A DNA stretch of 64,000 nucleotides from Halobacteriales archaeon QS_6_64_34 (lineage in GTDB: Archaea > Halobacteriota > Halobacteria > Halobacteriales > Haloarculaceae). Below, in pieces: positions 20,965 to 32,020 of the stretch. The notes under the pieces are model-generated. The model searched no databases. It was not told where the DNA came from and saw only the letters and a program-made list of their open reading frames with translations. How positions within the stretch are numbered: position 1 is the first letter of the stretch; each line of letters opens with the position of its first letter. The stretch covers positions 11,248-75,247 of the forward strand of contig PXRT01000007.1 of assembly GCA_003020925.1 (NCBI GenBank), given 5' to 3'. Made by a program: the position numbers and the translations under genes.

Positions 20965-23159
20965 GCCGTCTCGCCGGCCGACTGCCGTGGTCCCAGCCCC
21001 GCGCGCTCGCGCTGCTTTCGGTCGCGCTGGCGCTGGGTGCGCCCCTGCGGACGATGTATCACCTCATCGACGTGGTCGGCTCGCCGACGCAGTTCCTGCT
21101 CGTCGCGGGCGTCGCGCTGGTCCTCGCGGCGCTGCTGTCGCGTGTGCTCTCTCCCGTCCTCGCCATCGTCCTCGGCGTCGGCCTGTTCGGTGCCGGGCTG
21201 GTGTGGTACGTCACGAACCTGACGACCAACCCGCCACTCGGCGTGTTACTGGCCGACACTGTCGAGTTGGTCACCGGTCGCCGGCTGCTCCAGATTGCGA
21301 ACGTCCGACTGTGGGTGACCTCCTTTGCCGCCGCGCCGGTGTTCATGACGACGTACTTCGCGCTCCGGCGGTGGTACGTGACGGCCGTCTTCGCCGCTAG
21401 TCTGGCACTCTCCTTTTTCGTCCTGACGACCGACGCCGGCGTCGTGACCACCCTGCTGGGCGTGGTCGGCGGCGTCGCCGCAATCGGGTTCGGGACGCTC
21501 GATTCGGTCACGAACGATGGGGGGACGGCGGGCGCTGGGTCGGCGAGCGGGACTGTAACCGACGCGGCCGACGGCATCGACGCCGGCCGGCGGTCGGTGC
21601 TGACACAGCTCGCGGCGGTCGTCGTCCTGCCGACGGTCGCCTCGCGCGTCCCCGGCGTCCGGGGGACGGCGGTGTCGCTACTGCGCGGGTCGGGCGGGAC
21701 CGTCGAGGGGAGCCTGGTCGACGCCGGCGACTCGCTGTCGGTCCAGGGGTCGCTGTCGCTGAGTCCGACGCTGCGCTTTACCGTCGAGGCCGACGAGGCC
21801 AGATACTGGCGCGTCGGGACCTACGACCGCTACACCGGCGACGGCTGGGTCCGGACGGGGAGCCTCGAACCGTACGACGAGGGGGACCGCCTCAAGGGGC
21901 AGCCGGCCGAGCGAACGCGTGAGGTCGTCCAGCGCTACGAGGTCGAGTCGAACATCGGGACGGTCCCGGCCGCGTGGAAGCCGATGCAGTACGACGGCGA
22001 CCCGGACGTCCAGGTGACCAGACACGACGGGTTCCAGCCCGAGGACGGGCTCGAAAGTGGCGACAGCTACTGGGTCAAAAGCGAGGTCATCAGTGCCGAC
22101 GAGTCGGCGCTGCGGGCCGCCGGCGACGACTACCCCGACGAGGTGGCGGGGACGTACGTCCAGCTCCCCGAGAGCACGCCGGACCGGGTCGCCGAGACGA
22201 CCGCGACGCTGACCGAAAACGCCGAGACGCCCTACCAGACCGCGCTGGTCGTCCAGCGGTGGCTCGAAGAAAATCGGGACTACTCACTGGAGGTCTCCCG
22301 GCCCCGGCGCAACGTCGCCGACCGGTTCCTCCACGCGATGACCGAGGGGTACTGCACCTACTTCGCGACGACGATGGCCGTTATGCTTCGCACGCAGAAT
22401 ATCCCCGCCAGGCTGACCGTCGGCTACACCACAGGGGAGTCGGTCGGGTCGAACCGGTGGGAGGTCCGTGGGCTCCACTCCCACGCGTGGGTCGAGATGT
22501 ACGTCGAGGACTGGGGGTGGGTACAGTTCGACCCGACGCCGGCCGACCCCCGCCGGGCGGCCGAGCAACAGCGACTCGACGAGGACGACAGCGGCGACGA
22601 GGACGAGGCGACGCCAACCGAGCCCGAGTCCACGCCGACGCCGACGCCCACGCCGACCGAGACATCGGAACCGGGTCAAAACCCGACGCCGACGCCCACG
22701 CCGACCCGGACCCGGGCGCCGGGCGAGACACGGACCCCCGAGCGAACGGCGACGGGAACCGCGACGGACGACGACGATGGGAGCCAATTCCCCGAACTCC
22801 CGACCCGCGAGGAGACGACACTGGGCGTTATTGCCTTGCTAGGTACTGCGGCCGGACTGCGCCACGCCGGCGTCCCCGAGCGCGTCTCGCGTGGGCTGTG
22901 GCTTCGCTACCAGTCACCACAGAACCCGGCCGAGGACGTCGAGACGGCGTTCCAGCGGGCGATGTACGTCCTGAGCGAGCGCCACCGCGAGCGCCGCCCC
23001 GGCGAGACGGTCCGGGCGTATCTCGACGCCGTCGACGCCGACGACGATATCCGGCGGCTGGCCGAGCTGCGAGAACGGCTCCGGTACGGTGGGACGGTTT
23101 CGTCGGCCACAGCCGAGGAGGCCATCGCCATCGCCGACGGCGTCGTCGCCGAGCGGTAG
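20961..23159 (+). CDS. TgpA-like transglutaminase domain membrane protein
   Basis: N-terminal TM segments, TEGYCTYFATTMAVMLRTQNIPARLTVGY and HSHAWVEMYVEDWGWVQFDPTP; Thr-Pro-rich linker. Confidence 0.93.
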   Translation: MSRLAGRLPWSQPRALALLSVALALGAPLRTMYHLIDVVGSPTQFLLVAGVALVLAALLSRVLSPVLAIVLGVGLFGAGLVWYVTNLTTNPPLGVLLADTVELVTGRRLLQIANVRLWVTSFAAAPVFMTTYFALRRWYVTAVFAASLALSFFVLTTDAGVVTTLLGVVGGVAAIGFGTLDSVTNDGGTAGAGSASGTVTDAADGIDAGRRSVLTQLAAVVVLPTVASRVPGVRGTAVSLLRGSGGTVEGSLVDAGDSLSVQGSLSLSPTLRFTVEADEARYWRVGTYDRYTGDGWVRTGSLEPYDEGDRLKGQPAERTREVVQRYEVESNIGTVPAAWKPMQYDGDPDVQVTRHDGFQPEDGLESGDSYWVKSEVISADESALRAAGDDYPDEVAGTYVQLPESTPDRVAETTATLTENAETPYQTALVVQRWLEENRDYSLEVSRPRRNVADRFLHAMTEGYCTYFATTMAVMLRTQNIPARLTVGYTTGESVGSNRWEVRGLHSHAWVEMYVEDWGWVQFDPTPADPRRAAEQQRLDEDDSGDEDEATPTEPESTPTPTPTPTETSEPGQNPTPTPTPTRTRAPGETRTPERTATGTATDDDDGSQFPELPTREETTLGVIALLGTAAGLRHAGVPERVSRGLWLRYQSPQNPAEDVETAFQRAMYVLSERHRERRPGETVRAYLDAVDADDDIRRLAELRERLRYGGTVSSATAEEAIAIADGVVAER

Positions 23160-23305
23160 CGACTGCGCGGGAGAAAGATTATTTACCCGTGTACCTGTTA
23201 GGGAGGACTAGGTAATGTCGAATGAAGCCTGCGCCTCACACGCGCCAGTGAATCCGGGCACCCGAAGCGCCAGCGGTGAACCAACTGCGACGACCGTCCG
23301 GGTGA

Positions 23306-23602
<297 letters not shown>

Positions 23603-23665
23603 CCAGCCGTCGTTTCGCCGGGTATCGACACACGGTCAGTGCCGACCGTGCCGATTGTCGCCCGC

Positions 23666-24598
23666 TCACAGATACGGGCCGACGATAGCGACGACCAACA
23701 GTCCGACGACGAAGCCGCTTGTCGCGTAGACGGTGAGCCGCTTGAGCAGCGGCGGGACCGTGTAGTCGACCCGGTCGCTGGCCGCGTCGATACTCTCCGA
23801 GAGAACGCGGCCACCGTCCAGCGGCCCGATTGGCAGCGCGTTCAGGAGCCCGACGTTCGCGTTGAGGAGCACGAGCCAGAAGCAGGTGTTCGTGACCGGA
23901 CCGAGAGCCGCGACGGCTGCGGCCGTCGGCGCCTGCCCGCCCGTCGCCGCCCAGCCGAAGTAAGTGAGAAAGGCCTCGGTGGGCGAGGCCGTCAGCGAAC
24001 TCATCAGGACGGCGCCCGCGAGGACGGTGACGACGAGGTTGTGCTGGACCCCGAGCGCGAACACGCGCATCCGCGTCCGGGCGGGGGCGTCCTCGAGTGC
24101 GTCGTCGGGGAGCACGTAGCCCGCAAGCGGGACGACTCCTAACAGGAGCGCGATGCCCCACTCCTGAACGGGGATGCCCTCGGCCCGGCAGGCCAGCGCG
24201 TGGCCGCCCTCGTGGACGACGGTGGCGACGACGAGCCCGAGGACGATGTAGGGGGTCGACGCCAGCGGCATGAACTCGTTGACGCCCGGAATCGCGATGG
24301 TGTTGACCGGGTCGTTCAGCGCCGTCGGCTCCCGGCCAAGCGCGTTGCCGGCGGCGACGGTGACCAGCACCACCGTCCCTACTTGAAGGACGAACAGAAC
24401 CGCGATGGCGAGGTCACACCAGCGACGGACGCCGTTCCGGTCCGCGAACGCGTCGAACCGTTTCGACGTTCGGGTCGAGAACCAGTACAGCACGCCCAGC
24501 CCAATCTTCAGCGACGGCGGGAGCCGGGCGTTAATGGGGTCCTCGACGGCCTCGGCGCGGTCGCCGACGCGGCGAAACCAACCAGTGAGCCTACCCAT
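23666..24598 (-). CDS. Site-2 protease family (M50) membrane metalloprotease
   Basis: VHEGGHALACR (HExxH-like) and NALPIGPLDGGRVL motifs in a TM protein. Confidence 0.9.
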   Translation of the reverse strand: MGRLTGWFRRVGDRAEAVEDPINARLPPSLKIGLGVLYWFSTRTSKRFDAFADRNGVRRWCDLAIAVLFVLQVGTVVLVTVAAGNALGREPTALNDPVNTIAIPGVNEFMPLASTPYIVLGLVVATVVHEGGHALACRAEGIPVQEWGIALLLGVVPLAGYVLPDDALEDAPARTRMRVFALGVQHNLVVTVLAGAVLMSSLTASPTEAFLTYFGWAATGGQAPTAAAVAALGPVTNTCFWLVLLNANVGLLNALPIGPLDGGRVLSESIDAASDRVDYTVPPLLKRLTVYATSGFVVGLLVVAIVGPYL

Positions 24599-24624
24599 GT
24601 TGTCAGAGCGACAGCGGCCGGCTA

Positions 24625-25251
24625 CTACTGTGTTTCGAAGAACTGGAACAGGTCGTCCCGTTTGGCCTCGTGCAGGTGATGCCGGACGGCCTCGGCCAGT
24701 GCGTCGATGTTGCCCCGTTTAGCGCTGATGGGGGCGATGGTCTCCTGCCACTGTTTCCAGGGGGGATAGAGGCCCAGGCGGTCACAGAGGTCGTTCAGGC
24801 GCGCGTCTCTGTCGTCGACCTTGTCCATCTTGTTGACGGCGACGACTGGTTCGACGCCGACGTCCCGGAGGAAGTGAAACATCTCGACGTCGTGGGGAAT
24901 CTCGTCGGGGCCGGAGTGGCGGTCGATGATGTCGATGACGCTCTTGCCGTCGACGACGAGGATACCGACGAGAATCTCCTCGGCGTTGTCCTCGACGTAG
25001 CGGACCACGCCGGTCTTGATTTGCTCGCGGACCTCGTCGGGGACGCCCTTCATGAAGCCAAAGCCGGGGAGGTCAGTCAGGACGAAGTCGGGGCCGGTCC
25101 AGTCGTAGTGGTTGGGGCTTCGGGTGACGCCGGGTCGCTGGCCGGTGTCGAAGGTGTGGCCGGTCAGCTCCCGCATCAGCGTCGACTTGCCGACGTTAGA
25201 GCGGCCGACGAGGACGACCTCGGCGCTCCGGTCGGGGCGTTCGTCGAACAT
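24625..25251 (-). CDS. engB: GTP-binding protein EngB
   Basis: [34 protein letters not shown]. Confidence 0.93.
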   Translation of the reverse strand: MFDERPDRSAEVVLVGRSNVGKSTLMRELTGHTFDTGQRPGVTRSPNHYDWTGPDFVLTDLPGFGFMKGVPDEVREQIKTGVVRYVEDNAEEILVGILVVDGKSVIDIIDRHSGPDEIPHDVEMFHFLRDVGVEPVVAVNKMDKVDDRDARLNDLCDRLGLYPPWKQWQETIAPISAKRGNIDALAEAVRHHLHEAKRDDLFQFFETQ

Positions 25252-25394
25252 AGCACGTCTAGGTGGTATTTCGCCGATGAGGGTTCCGGTTTCGGCACGG
25301 CCACCGTGGGTAGCGACGACCGGGCCAGCGCGGCCGGACAGCGGCGCGTACAGACCACCTGGGATTTTTGTTTCCGGCCGTCACACCGGTAGCC

Positions 25395-26672
25395 GTGCGG
25401 CTCGTACAGATTTCGGTCCCACAGGGCAAACTCGAGTCGGTTCAAGGGGTCCTGGACGACGAGGGCATCGATTACGTGGTCCACGAGGAGTCGAGCGGGC
25501 GAGGTATCGACTCGGTCGCCATGTTCCCGCTGCCCACGAACGCCGTCGAGCCCGTCCTCGCATCGCTTCGCAACGTCGGGTTGAGCGACGATACGTATAC
25601 GGTCATCACCGAGGCCAACACGGTCCTCTCGAGTGACTTCGAGGCGCTGGATGAACGGTACGCCGAGGAGGAAGACGAGGACCGAATCGCCCGGGAGGAA
25701 CTGACCGCTAAAGCCGAAGACCTCTCGCCGTCACTGCGGACGTACGCCATCATGACCGTCATCAGCGCCGTCATCGCGACGGCGGGACTGCTGCTCAACT
25801 CGCCGGCGGTCGTCGTCGGCTCGATGGTCATCGCGCCGCTCATCGGCCCGGCGATGACGGCCAACGTCGGCACCGTCGTCAACGACCGCGAGCTGTTCGT
25901 TCGCGGCGTGAAATTCCAGGCGTTTGGCCTGCTGCTTGCCATCGCGAGCGCGACCGCCGTTGCGTTTCTCGTTCGGACGGCGAACGTCGTCCCGCCGATA
26001 GCCGACGTGACGAGCGTCCAGCAGGTCCGCGAGCGGGTCGCCCCCGACTTCCTCTCGCTCGTGGTCGCGCTGGGGGCCGGCGCCGCCGGCGTCTTGAGCC
26101 TGACGACGGGCGTCTCGACGGCGATCGTGGGAGTGATGATAGCCGTCGCGCTCATCCCGCCGGCGGCGACGGTCGGCATCGGCATCGCGTGGGGCCAGCC
26201 CCTGGTCTCGCTGGGCTCCGGTGTCCTGGTGCTTGTGAACATCCTCTCTATCAACCTGGCCGTACTGGTCGGGCTGTGGTACCAGGGCTACCGCCCGGAA
26301 CACTGGTTCCGGGAGGACGACGCCCGCTCGGCGACGGTCAAACGGATGGGGATACTGGTCGTCTCTATCCTCGTCCTCTCGGCGTTTCTGGGGGGCGTGA
26401 CACTGGATACCTACCAGCGCGCGACCACCGAAGCGGCGATACAGGAACGGGTCGAGGGCGCCGTCGACCCGCCGCGACAGGTCATCACCGTCGAGGTCGA
26501 ACACAGCAACGCCGTCCTCTTCCAGGAGCCCCGCCACGTCGTCATCACCGTCGGTATCCCGCCCTGGACCGACCCCCCGAGACTGGCAAGCGAACTCGAC
26601 AGCGTGGTCGACGAGGCGGCCGACCGGGACGTCGAGACCTCCGTCCGATACATCACCTTTGAGCGCGGGTAG
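25395..26672 (+). CDS. DUF389 / TIGR00341 family membrane protein
   Basis: MRLVQISVPQGKLESVQGVLDDEGIDYV; VVGSMVIAPLIGPAMTANVGTVVND. Confidence 0.9.
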   Translation: MRLVQISVPQGKLESVQGVLDDEGIDYVVHEESSGRGIDSVAMFPLPTNAVEPVLASLRNVGLSDDTYTVITEANTVLSSDFEALDERYAEEEDEDRIAREELTAKAEDLSPSLRTYAIMTVISAVIATAGLLLNSPAVVVGSMVIAPLIGPAMTANVGTVVNDRELFVRGVKFQAFGLLLAIASATAVAFLVRTANVVPPIADVTSVQQVRERVAPDFLSLVVALGAGAAGVLSLTTGVSTAIVGVMIAVALIPPAATVGIGIAWGQPLVSLGSGVLVLVNILSINLAVLVGLWYQGYRPEHWFREDDARSATVKRMGILVVSILVLSAFLGGVTLDTYQRATTEAAIQERVEGAVDPPRQVITVEVEHSNAVLFQEPRHVVITVGIPPWTDPPRLASELDSVVDEAADRDVETSVRYITFERG

Positions 26673-26735
26673 CACGCTCAAAACCGCGTTTGAGTGTCCG
26701 ATTAGCTAAATACGTTCGGCCGCGCACTGAGTCGT

Positions 26736-27479
26736 ATGGACACGCAATCACTCGCAGCAATCGGTGTCACAGCACTCCTGCTGGGCGGCGGGGTCGGCTT
26801 CGTCCTCGCGGACACGGGCGGGGGGCCGCCACCGGCGGCGGACAGTAGCACAACACCGGCAGCCGACAACGCCACCGTCAGCGTCGGCGCCGACGCGACG
26901 GTCGAACGGGCCCCCGACGAGGCGACGGTCACTGTCGCCGCCGTCGGCCGGGGCGAGACGGCAGACGCGGCCCGCAACGACGTAAGCGGTGACGCCGACG
27001 CAATCAGGACCGAACTCGAAAGCGAGGGCGCGACCGTCACCGCCTCGCGATTTACCGTCAGGCCGGAGTACGACTACCGCGACGGCGGCCGCGAACTGCT
27101 CGGCTACGTCGCCGTCCACACCGTCGAAGCTGAGACGAGCGACGTCGACTCGGTAGGGTCACTCGTCGACACCGCCGTCGACAACGGCGCCGACCGCGTG
27201 GAGGGCATCAGCTACAGCCTCAGCGACGAGACGCGGGCCGAGGCCCGCGACAAAGCCCTGACGACGGCGATGGAGCGGGCCCGTGGCGACGCGACCACGC
27301 TCGCGACCGCCGAGGACCGCAGCGTCGGTGACGCAGTGACGATTGGAACGAGCAGCGGCGGCCAGCCGGTCGTCCGGGCGGAGTACGCGACCGCAGCCGA
27401 CAGCGGCGGCGAGACGACCATCGCACCGGGACCGGTCACCGTCGAAGTGAGCGTCCAGGTCACCTACGAACTGGAATAG
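26736..27479 (+). CDS. SIMPL (DUF541) domain exported protein
   Basis: N-terminal hydrophobic signal; VSVGADATVERAPDEATVTVAAVGRGETADAAR; GISYSLSD. Confidence 0.9.
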   Translation: MDTQSLAAIGVTALLLGGGVGFVLADTGGGPPPAADSSTTPAADNATVSVGADATVERAPDEATVTVAAVGRGETADAARNDVSGDADAIRTELESEGATVTASRFTVRPEYDYRDGGRELLGYVAVHTVEAETSDVDSVGSLVDTAVDNGADRVEGISYSLSDETRAEARDKALTTAMERARGDATTLATAEDRSVGDAVTIGTSSGGQPVVRAEYATAADSGGETTIAPGPVTVEVSVQVTYELE

Positions 27480-27493
27480 CACCGTTCGGAGAG

Positions 27494-28492
27494 CTATTTG
27501 TCGTCGAAAGGCAGCTCGATTTCCCAGTCGACGGCCTCGATAGCCGCCTGCAGGACGCCGTCGACGTTGTCGTCTTCGGTGACGCTCATGAAGTGGTCGG
27601 CTTCGACGCCAGTCGAGCGGTCGCTCTTGTTGCCGACGGTCAAGACCGGCGCGTCGAACAGCCACTCGATGTCGTCGCGCAGTTCGAGTTGTTGCTCCAG
27701 TGGGTAGCCACACTCGCCGCTGGGGTCAACGAGTACCAGCACGGCGTCGGCGAGGTGTTCCAACGCGCTGATGGCCTGTGATTCGATTTCGTTGCGCTCC
27801 TCCGGTGGGCGGTCGAGCAGCCCGGGCGTGTCGACCAGCTGGTAGCGGATACGGTCGGCCTCGACGTGGCCGACGCGAATCTGGGTCGTGGTAAAGGGGT
27901 AGGAGGCGATTTCGTTGTCGGCGCGGGTCACCGTGTTGACGAAGGAGGATTTGCCGACGTTGGGGTAGCCCGCGACGACGATGGCGGGCTCGTCGGGCCG
28001 GATGTCGGGCAGCCCCTTCAGCGCGTCACGCGCTTTCGAGACCGCGTCGAGGTCCTCGGCGACCTGTTCGGTGATGTCGGCCATGCGGGCGAAGGCCTGC
28101 TTGCGGAGCTTGCGGGCGGTGTCGACGTCACTGCGGACCAGACGGCCCTCGTACTCCCGGCGAATCCCCTTTGCCTTCCGGCCGGCCCAGGAGATGTTCG
28201 AGAGGTGCTGTTTCAGCGCGTCGACGCCGGGGTCGTCGTCGGCCGGGTCGGTCTCGCTGATGACGGCACCGGCCAGTTCCACGTAGAAGGGGTCAAGCTC
28301 GTCGATAGTCGGCCACTGCGTGGCGACGTTCTCCAAGTTGTCCGAGATGATGTTCGAGGCGGTCATCAGCATCGATTGCTGGGCCTCGACACCCGTCTTG
28401 GACCCCGACGCGCGCGTCGCCCGCGAAAAGGCTTTGTCCAGTATCTCCTCGGCCCGGGGCGTGGTCGGGAGATTCTCGAAGGGATGGCTCAT
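27494..28492 (-). CDS. NOG1 family GTP-binding protein
   Basis: AGYPNVGKSSFVNTVTRADNEIASYPFTTTQIRVGHVEADRIRYQLVDTPGLLDRP. Confidence 0.94.
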   Translation of the reverse strand: MSHPFENLPTTPRAEEILDKAFSRATRASGSKTGVEAQQSMLMTASNIISDNLENVATQWPTIDELDPFYVELAGAVISETDPADDDPGVDALKQHLSNISWAGRKAKGIRREYEGRLVRSDVDTARKLRKQAFARMADITEQVAEDLDAVSKARDALKGLPDIRPDEPAIVVAGYPNVGKSSFVNTVTRADNEIASYPFTTTQIRVGHVEADRIRYQLVDTPGLLDRPPEERNEIESQAISALEHLADAVLVLVDPSGECGYPLEQQLELRDDIEWLFDAPVLTVGNKSDRSTGVEADHFMSVTEDDNVDGVLQAAIEAVDWEIELPFDDK

Positions 28493-28642
28493 TGGGGCGT
28501 TCTTGACGGTCACCGGGTAAAAGGTCGTTCAATCGGAGTTCGCGCGGCTCGCGCCACTGATAGTGATTATTGTAGATTATTTCCGGGTAGCACCGACCCC
28601 GGGGCGAGCCACGTTTTTGCCCGTCCGGTCCCCAGGGCCGAT

Positions 28643-28963
28643 ATGGCACACATCGACGCCGGCGAGTTGCTTCCGAACGAGCACGTCCAGCGGATGGCTG
28701 CGGAAGGCGAAATCACACAGATGCACCGGGGCCACGAGTACGCCGACGAGGGCGACACGTTCGACATCGACGGGCGGACCTTCGAGGTGACCGACGTGAC
28801 CCACCGCACGCTCGGGGACCTGACCGACGAGGACGCACAGCGGGAGGGGTCCGAGGACCTGGAAGCCTACCGCAAGCGGCTCAATCAGGTCCACGACCGC
28901 TTCGAGTGGGACGACGACAGCGAGGTCGTGCGACACAGGTTCGAGCCTGTGGGCGGCGAATGA
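28643..28963 (+). CDS. ASCH-like domain haloarchaeal protein
   Basis: 106 aa acidic ORF MAHIDAGELLPNEHVQRMAAEGEITQMHRGHEYADEGDTF; consistent coding composition. Confidence 0.65.
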   Translation: MAHIDAGELLPNEHVQRMAAEGEITQMHRGHEYADEGDTFDIDGRTFEVTDVTHRTLGDLTDEDAQREGSEDLEAYRKRLNQVHDRFEWDDDSEVVRHRFEPVGGE

Positions 28964-28993
28964 GCGCGCCCGGAGACGGAATCGCGGACCGGC

Positions 28994-29287
28994 CTACCGC
29001 CGCTTGGCTAATTCCTCTCGCAGGTCCGAGAGGTCCATATCCTGCATCGAGAGCAGCACCAGCAGGTGATAGACGATGTCGGCGGACTCGTGGGCCAGTT
29101 CCTCGCGGTCGTCGTCTTTGGCGGCCAGAATCAGCTCCGTCGTCTCCTCGCCCAGTTTCTCCAGGACGGCGTTTTCCCCTTTCTCGTGGGTGAACAGCGA
29201 AGTCGTGTACGAGCCCTCGGGGCGGTTTTCCTTGCGGTCCTCGATGACCGCGAACACGTCGTCGATGACGTCTGCGTCGTCGCTCAT
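28994..29287 (-). CDS. hisE: Phosphoribosyl-ATP diphosphatase
   Basis: KENRPEGSYTTSLF...LGEETTELILAAKDDDREELAHESADIVYHLLVLL. Confidence 0.94.
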   Translation of the reverse strand: MSDDADVIDDVFAVIEDRKENRPEGSYTTSLFTHEKGENAVLEKLGEETTELILAAKDDDREELAHESADIVYHLLVLLSMQDMDLSDLREELAKRR

Positions 29288-29552
29288 ACCTACACGTCGG
29301 CTGGGGCGCCCTTCAGCGCGTCGTTACACGACTGGCAGAGAGGCGTCGAAGCTGTGGATGGGACGAACCAAGGGCGATATCTACGGCCGTAGGCCGCAGT
29401 TCCAACGCGGCGAGCCGACTACCGCACGCCGGAGGCGTACGACAGGAGGCGACGCCGCGATTTTTCCCCAAGTTTTTGCCGCGGAGGCGTATCGAGCGCC
29501 GCGCGCTCGACCGCCGGAGCGTGCAAAAAGTGGGTGCTCAAAAAGTGGGTTT

Positions 29553-30146
29553 CTACGACTCCAGGCTGTCGAAGAAGGCCAGGTCGTGGATTCGGGGGTC
29601 CTCGGTCAGTTCGGGGTGGAAAGCGGTGCCGACGACGTGACCGTCCCGGATTGCGACGGGGCGGTCGTCCCACGAGGCAAGCACCTCGACGTCGGGGCCG
29701 ACGTAGTCGATGACCGGTGCGCGGATGAACACCGCCGGGAACGGCTCATCGAAGCCCGTCACCTCGAGGGGGGCCTCGAAGCTGTCTTTCTGGCGGCCGA
29801 AGGCGTTGCGCTCGACGGTGGCGTCGACGATGTTCAGCGCGTCGACGCGGTCGTCGTGGGCGTCGCTGGCGGCGACGATGAGGCCGGCACACGTCGCGAG
29901 CACCGGCTTGCCCGCCCCGACGTGGGCGGCTATCTCGTCGGCGATACCCGACCGCTGGATGAGTCGGGAGATAGTGGTCGACTCGCCACCGGGCAACAAC
30001 AGGACGTCACAGTCGGGAACGAGGCCGGCCTCGCGAATCTCGATGACCTCGGCCGACTCGTCGTGGGCCGCTGCGGCCCGCTCGATGGCCCTCGCGTGTT
30101 CGGAGACGTCGCCCTGGACGGCGAGGACACCTGCCCGTAAACTCAT
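29553..30146 (-). CDS. pdxT: Pyridoxal 5'-phosphate synthase glutaminase subunit PdxT
   Basis: AGVLAVQGDVSEH, LLPGGESTTIS, VLATCAGLI, TAFHPELTED. Confidence 0.95.
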   Translation of the reverse strand: MSLRAGVLAVQGDVSEHARAIERAAAAHDESAEVIEIREAGLVPDCDVLLLPGGESTTISRLIQRSGIADEIAAHVGAGKPVLATCAGLIVAASDAHDDRVDALNIVDATVERNAFGRQKDSFEAPLEVTGFDEPFPAVFIRAPVIDYVGPDVEVLASWDDRPVAIRDGHVVGTAFHPELTEDPRIHDLAFFDSLES

Positions 30147-30248
30147 ACTCGTCTTACGGCTGTGGCCCTCAAAACTCCCTCGTCTCGGTTGTCACCGCCT
30201 TGGTGTCACGAGCCAAACCGTTAGGTGGGGGGCCTACGACCATCTGCC

Positions 30249-31280
30249 ATGGCTGAACGACCGCGAGACCCGGTAGACCGAAAGTCCGACCGGTCGGTGG
30301 ACCTCTACGAGATAGCCGATTGGGAGGTCCGGTCGGTGTTCGACCGACTGGTGTATTTCCTGTACTACGCCGGCCAGTGGGCGCTGCGCGGCATCATCAT
30401 CCTGCTGGCCCTCGCCATCCTCGTGTTTCTGATTGCCCCGCCGCTGGTCGGCGCGCTCGGGGCCCAGCCCCTCTTTGCCGTGCTCGCGGCGATGTCGGCG
30501 ATTCCGGCACTGGTCCTCACGGCGTACATCTGGTACGCTGACGTGACCACCCAGGAGCCCCTGACCCTGCTCGTCGGGACGTTCATGCTCGGCGTGCTCT
30601 TTGCCGGCTTCGCCGCGATTCTGAACGGGGTGTTTCGAGGGCCGGTCCAGTTCGTCGGCTCGGGCTTCGGACTGATACCGTTTTTCGGGCAGGTCGTCTT
30701 CTTCTTTCTCATCGTCGGGCCCATCGAGGAGAGCGTGAAACTGCTCGCCATCAGATTGTACGCCTTCCGTGACGACCGGTTCGACGCGGTCATCGACGGC
30801 GCCGTCTACGGCGCGATGGCGGGACTCGGCTTTGCCACCATCGAGAACGTGCTGTACATCGTCCAGAACACCGAGATGGTCACCGGCGCGTTCCAGGTCA
30901 TCAACGAGGGCAGCGGCATCGCGGCGGTGCGGGCACTTGCCGGGCCGGGCCACGTCATCTACTCGGCCTTCGCGGGCTACTACCTCGGGCTCGCGAAGTT
31001 CAACCCGGACGACGCCGGCCCCATCATCCTGAAGGGACTGCTCATCGCGGCGGTCATCCACGCGGGCTACAACTCGCTTTCGGGTATCGCAGTCGGCGTG
31101 CTGTCGGCGGTGTACGGGGTCAACCAGTTCATCGCGTTCGTCGTCTTCGTCGTCGTCTACGACGGCATCTTCATCCTACTCCTGTTGCGGAAACTCGACG
31201 CCTACCGGCAGGCCTACAAGCAGGCACAGCGCAGCGACGACCCGGAGAGCGACCCCGGCGTTCCCGACGTCGAGCCCTAA
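30249..31280 (+). CDS. PrsW family intramembrane metalloprotease
   Basis: GPIEESVKLLAIRL, GAMAGLGFATIENVLYI, HVIYSAFAGYYLG. Confidence 0.9.
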   Translation: MAERPRDPVDRKSDRSVDLYEIADWEVRSVFDRLVYFLYYAGQWALRGIIILLALAILVFLIAPPLVGALGAQPLFAVLAAMSAIPALVLTAYIWYADVTTQEPLTLLVGTFMLGVLFAGFAAILNGVFRGPVQFVGSGFGLIPFFGQVVFFFLIVGPIEESVKLLAIRLYAFRDDRFDAVIDGAVYGAMAGLGFATIENVLYIVQNTEMVTGAFQVINEGSGIAAVRALAGPGHVIYSAFAGYYLGLAKFNPDDAGPIILKGLLIAAVIHAGYNSLSGIAVGVLSAVYGVNQFIAFVVFVVVYDGIFILLLLRKLDAYRQAYKQAQRSDDPESDPGVPDVEP

Positions 31281-31855
31281 CAGAGCTGTTCGACGTATTT
31301 CGCGACCACGTCGACCTCCAGGTGGACGGGGTCACCCACGGACTTCTCCGACAGCGTCGTCTCGTCGTACGTTGTCGGGATGATGGCCACGTCGAAGCGG
31401 TCGGCCCGGCGGGCGGCGACCGTGAGCGAGATGCCGTCGACCGTGATAGAGCCCTTCTCGACGAGGTAGGGGCGCTGGCCCGCTGGCAGTGAGAACGAGA
31501 AGGTCCAGTCATCCCCCTCCTGTTCGATACCAACAATCTCGGCCGTCGCGTCGACGTGACCCTGGACGATGTGGCCGTCGAATCGCCCGTCGGCCGGCAT
31601 CGCCCGCTCCAGGTTGACCCGGTCGCCCTCCGCCAGGGTGTCGAAGAAGGTCTTCTCGAGCGTCTCGCGGGCGAGAAAGAACTCCATCCACTCGCCGTCG
31701 GCGTACTCCTCGACGGTCAGACAGGCCCCGCTGACGCTGATTGACTGGCCATGTGAAAGGTCTCCGAACGGCGTCCCGACGTGGACGCGCCGGCCACCCT
31801 CGTCGTCCGTTACGGCCAGTACCTCGCCCGTCGCCTCTACGATGCCGGTGAACAT
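31277..31855 (-). CDS. ribE: Riboflavin synthase
   Basis: MFTGIVEATGEV; SVSGACLTVEEY; GHIVQGHVDATAEI; duplicated lumazine-binding repeat. Confidence 0.93.
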   Translation of the reverse strand: MFTGIVEATGEVLAVTDDEGGRRVHVGTPFGDLSHGQSISVSGACLTVEEYADGEWMEFFLARETLEKTFFDTLAEGDRVNLERAMPADGRFDGHIVQGHVDATAEIVGIEQEGDDWTFSFSLPAGQRPYLVEKGSITVDGISLTVAARRADRFDVAIIPTTYDETTLSEKSVGDPVHLEVDVVAKYVEQLC

Positions 31856-31939
31856 ACCCGCCGGTAGGGAACTGCCGGGCAAATGGGTTTGGCTCTCCGT
31901 CAGCGTGCGTGGCGACTTCGCTATCAGCGGTGTGAACAG

Positions 31940-32020
31940 GCGAAGTAAGCACCGCGCGAACAGCGTGAGTAAGGCGCGCAGCGAGCCACAGTAGCCGAGC
32001 GCCTCGGGGGCTTTCTGGCT
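31940..32020 (+). repeat. Dispersed repeat family, copy C (divergent right half only)
   Basis: gcgaagtaagcaccg...gcgcgcagcgagccacagtagccgagcgcctcgggggctttctggct aligns with the copy B right half; lost after 'tttctggct'. Confidence 0.65.

Noticed and set aside
29440-29555. Direct repeat caaaaagtgggt near pdxT
   Set aside because: Two short imperfect copies only; too weak to interpret.
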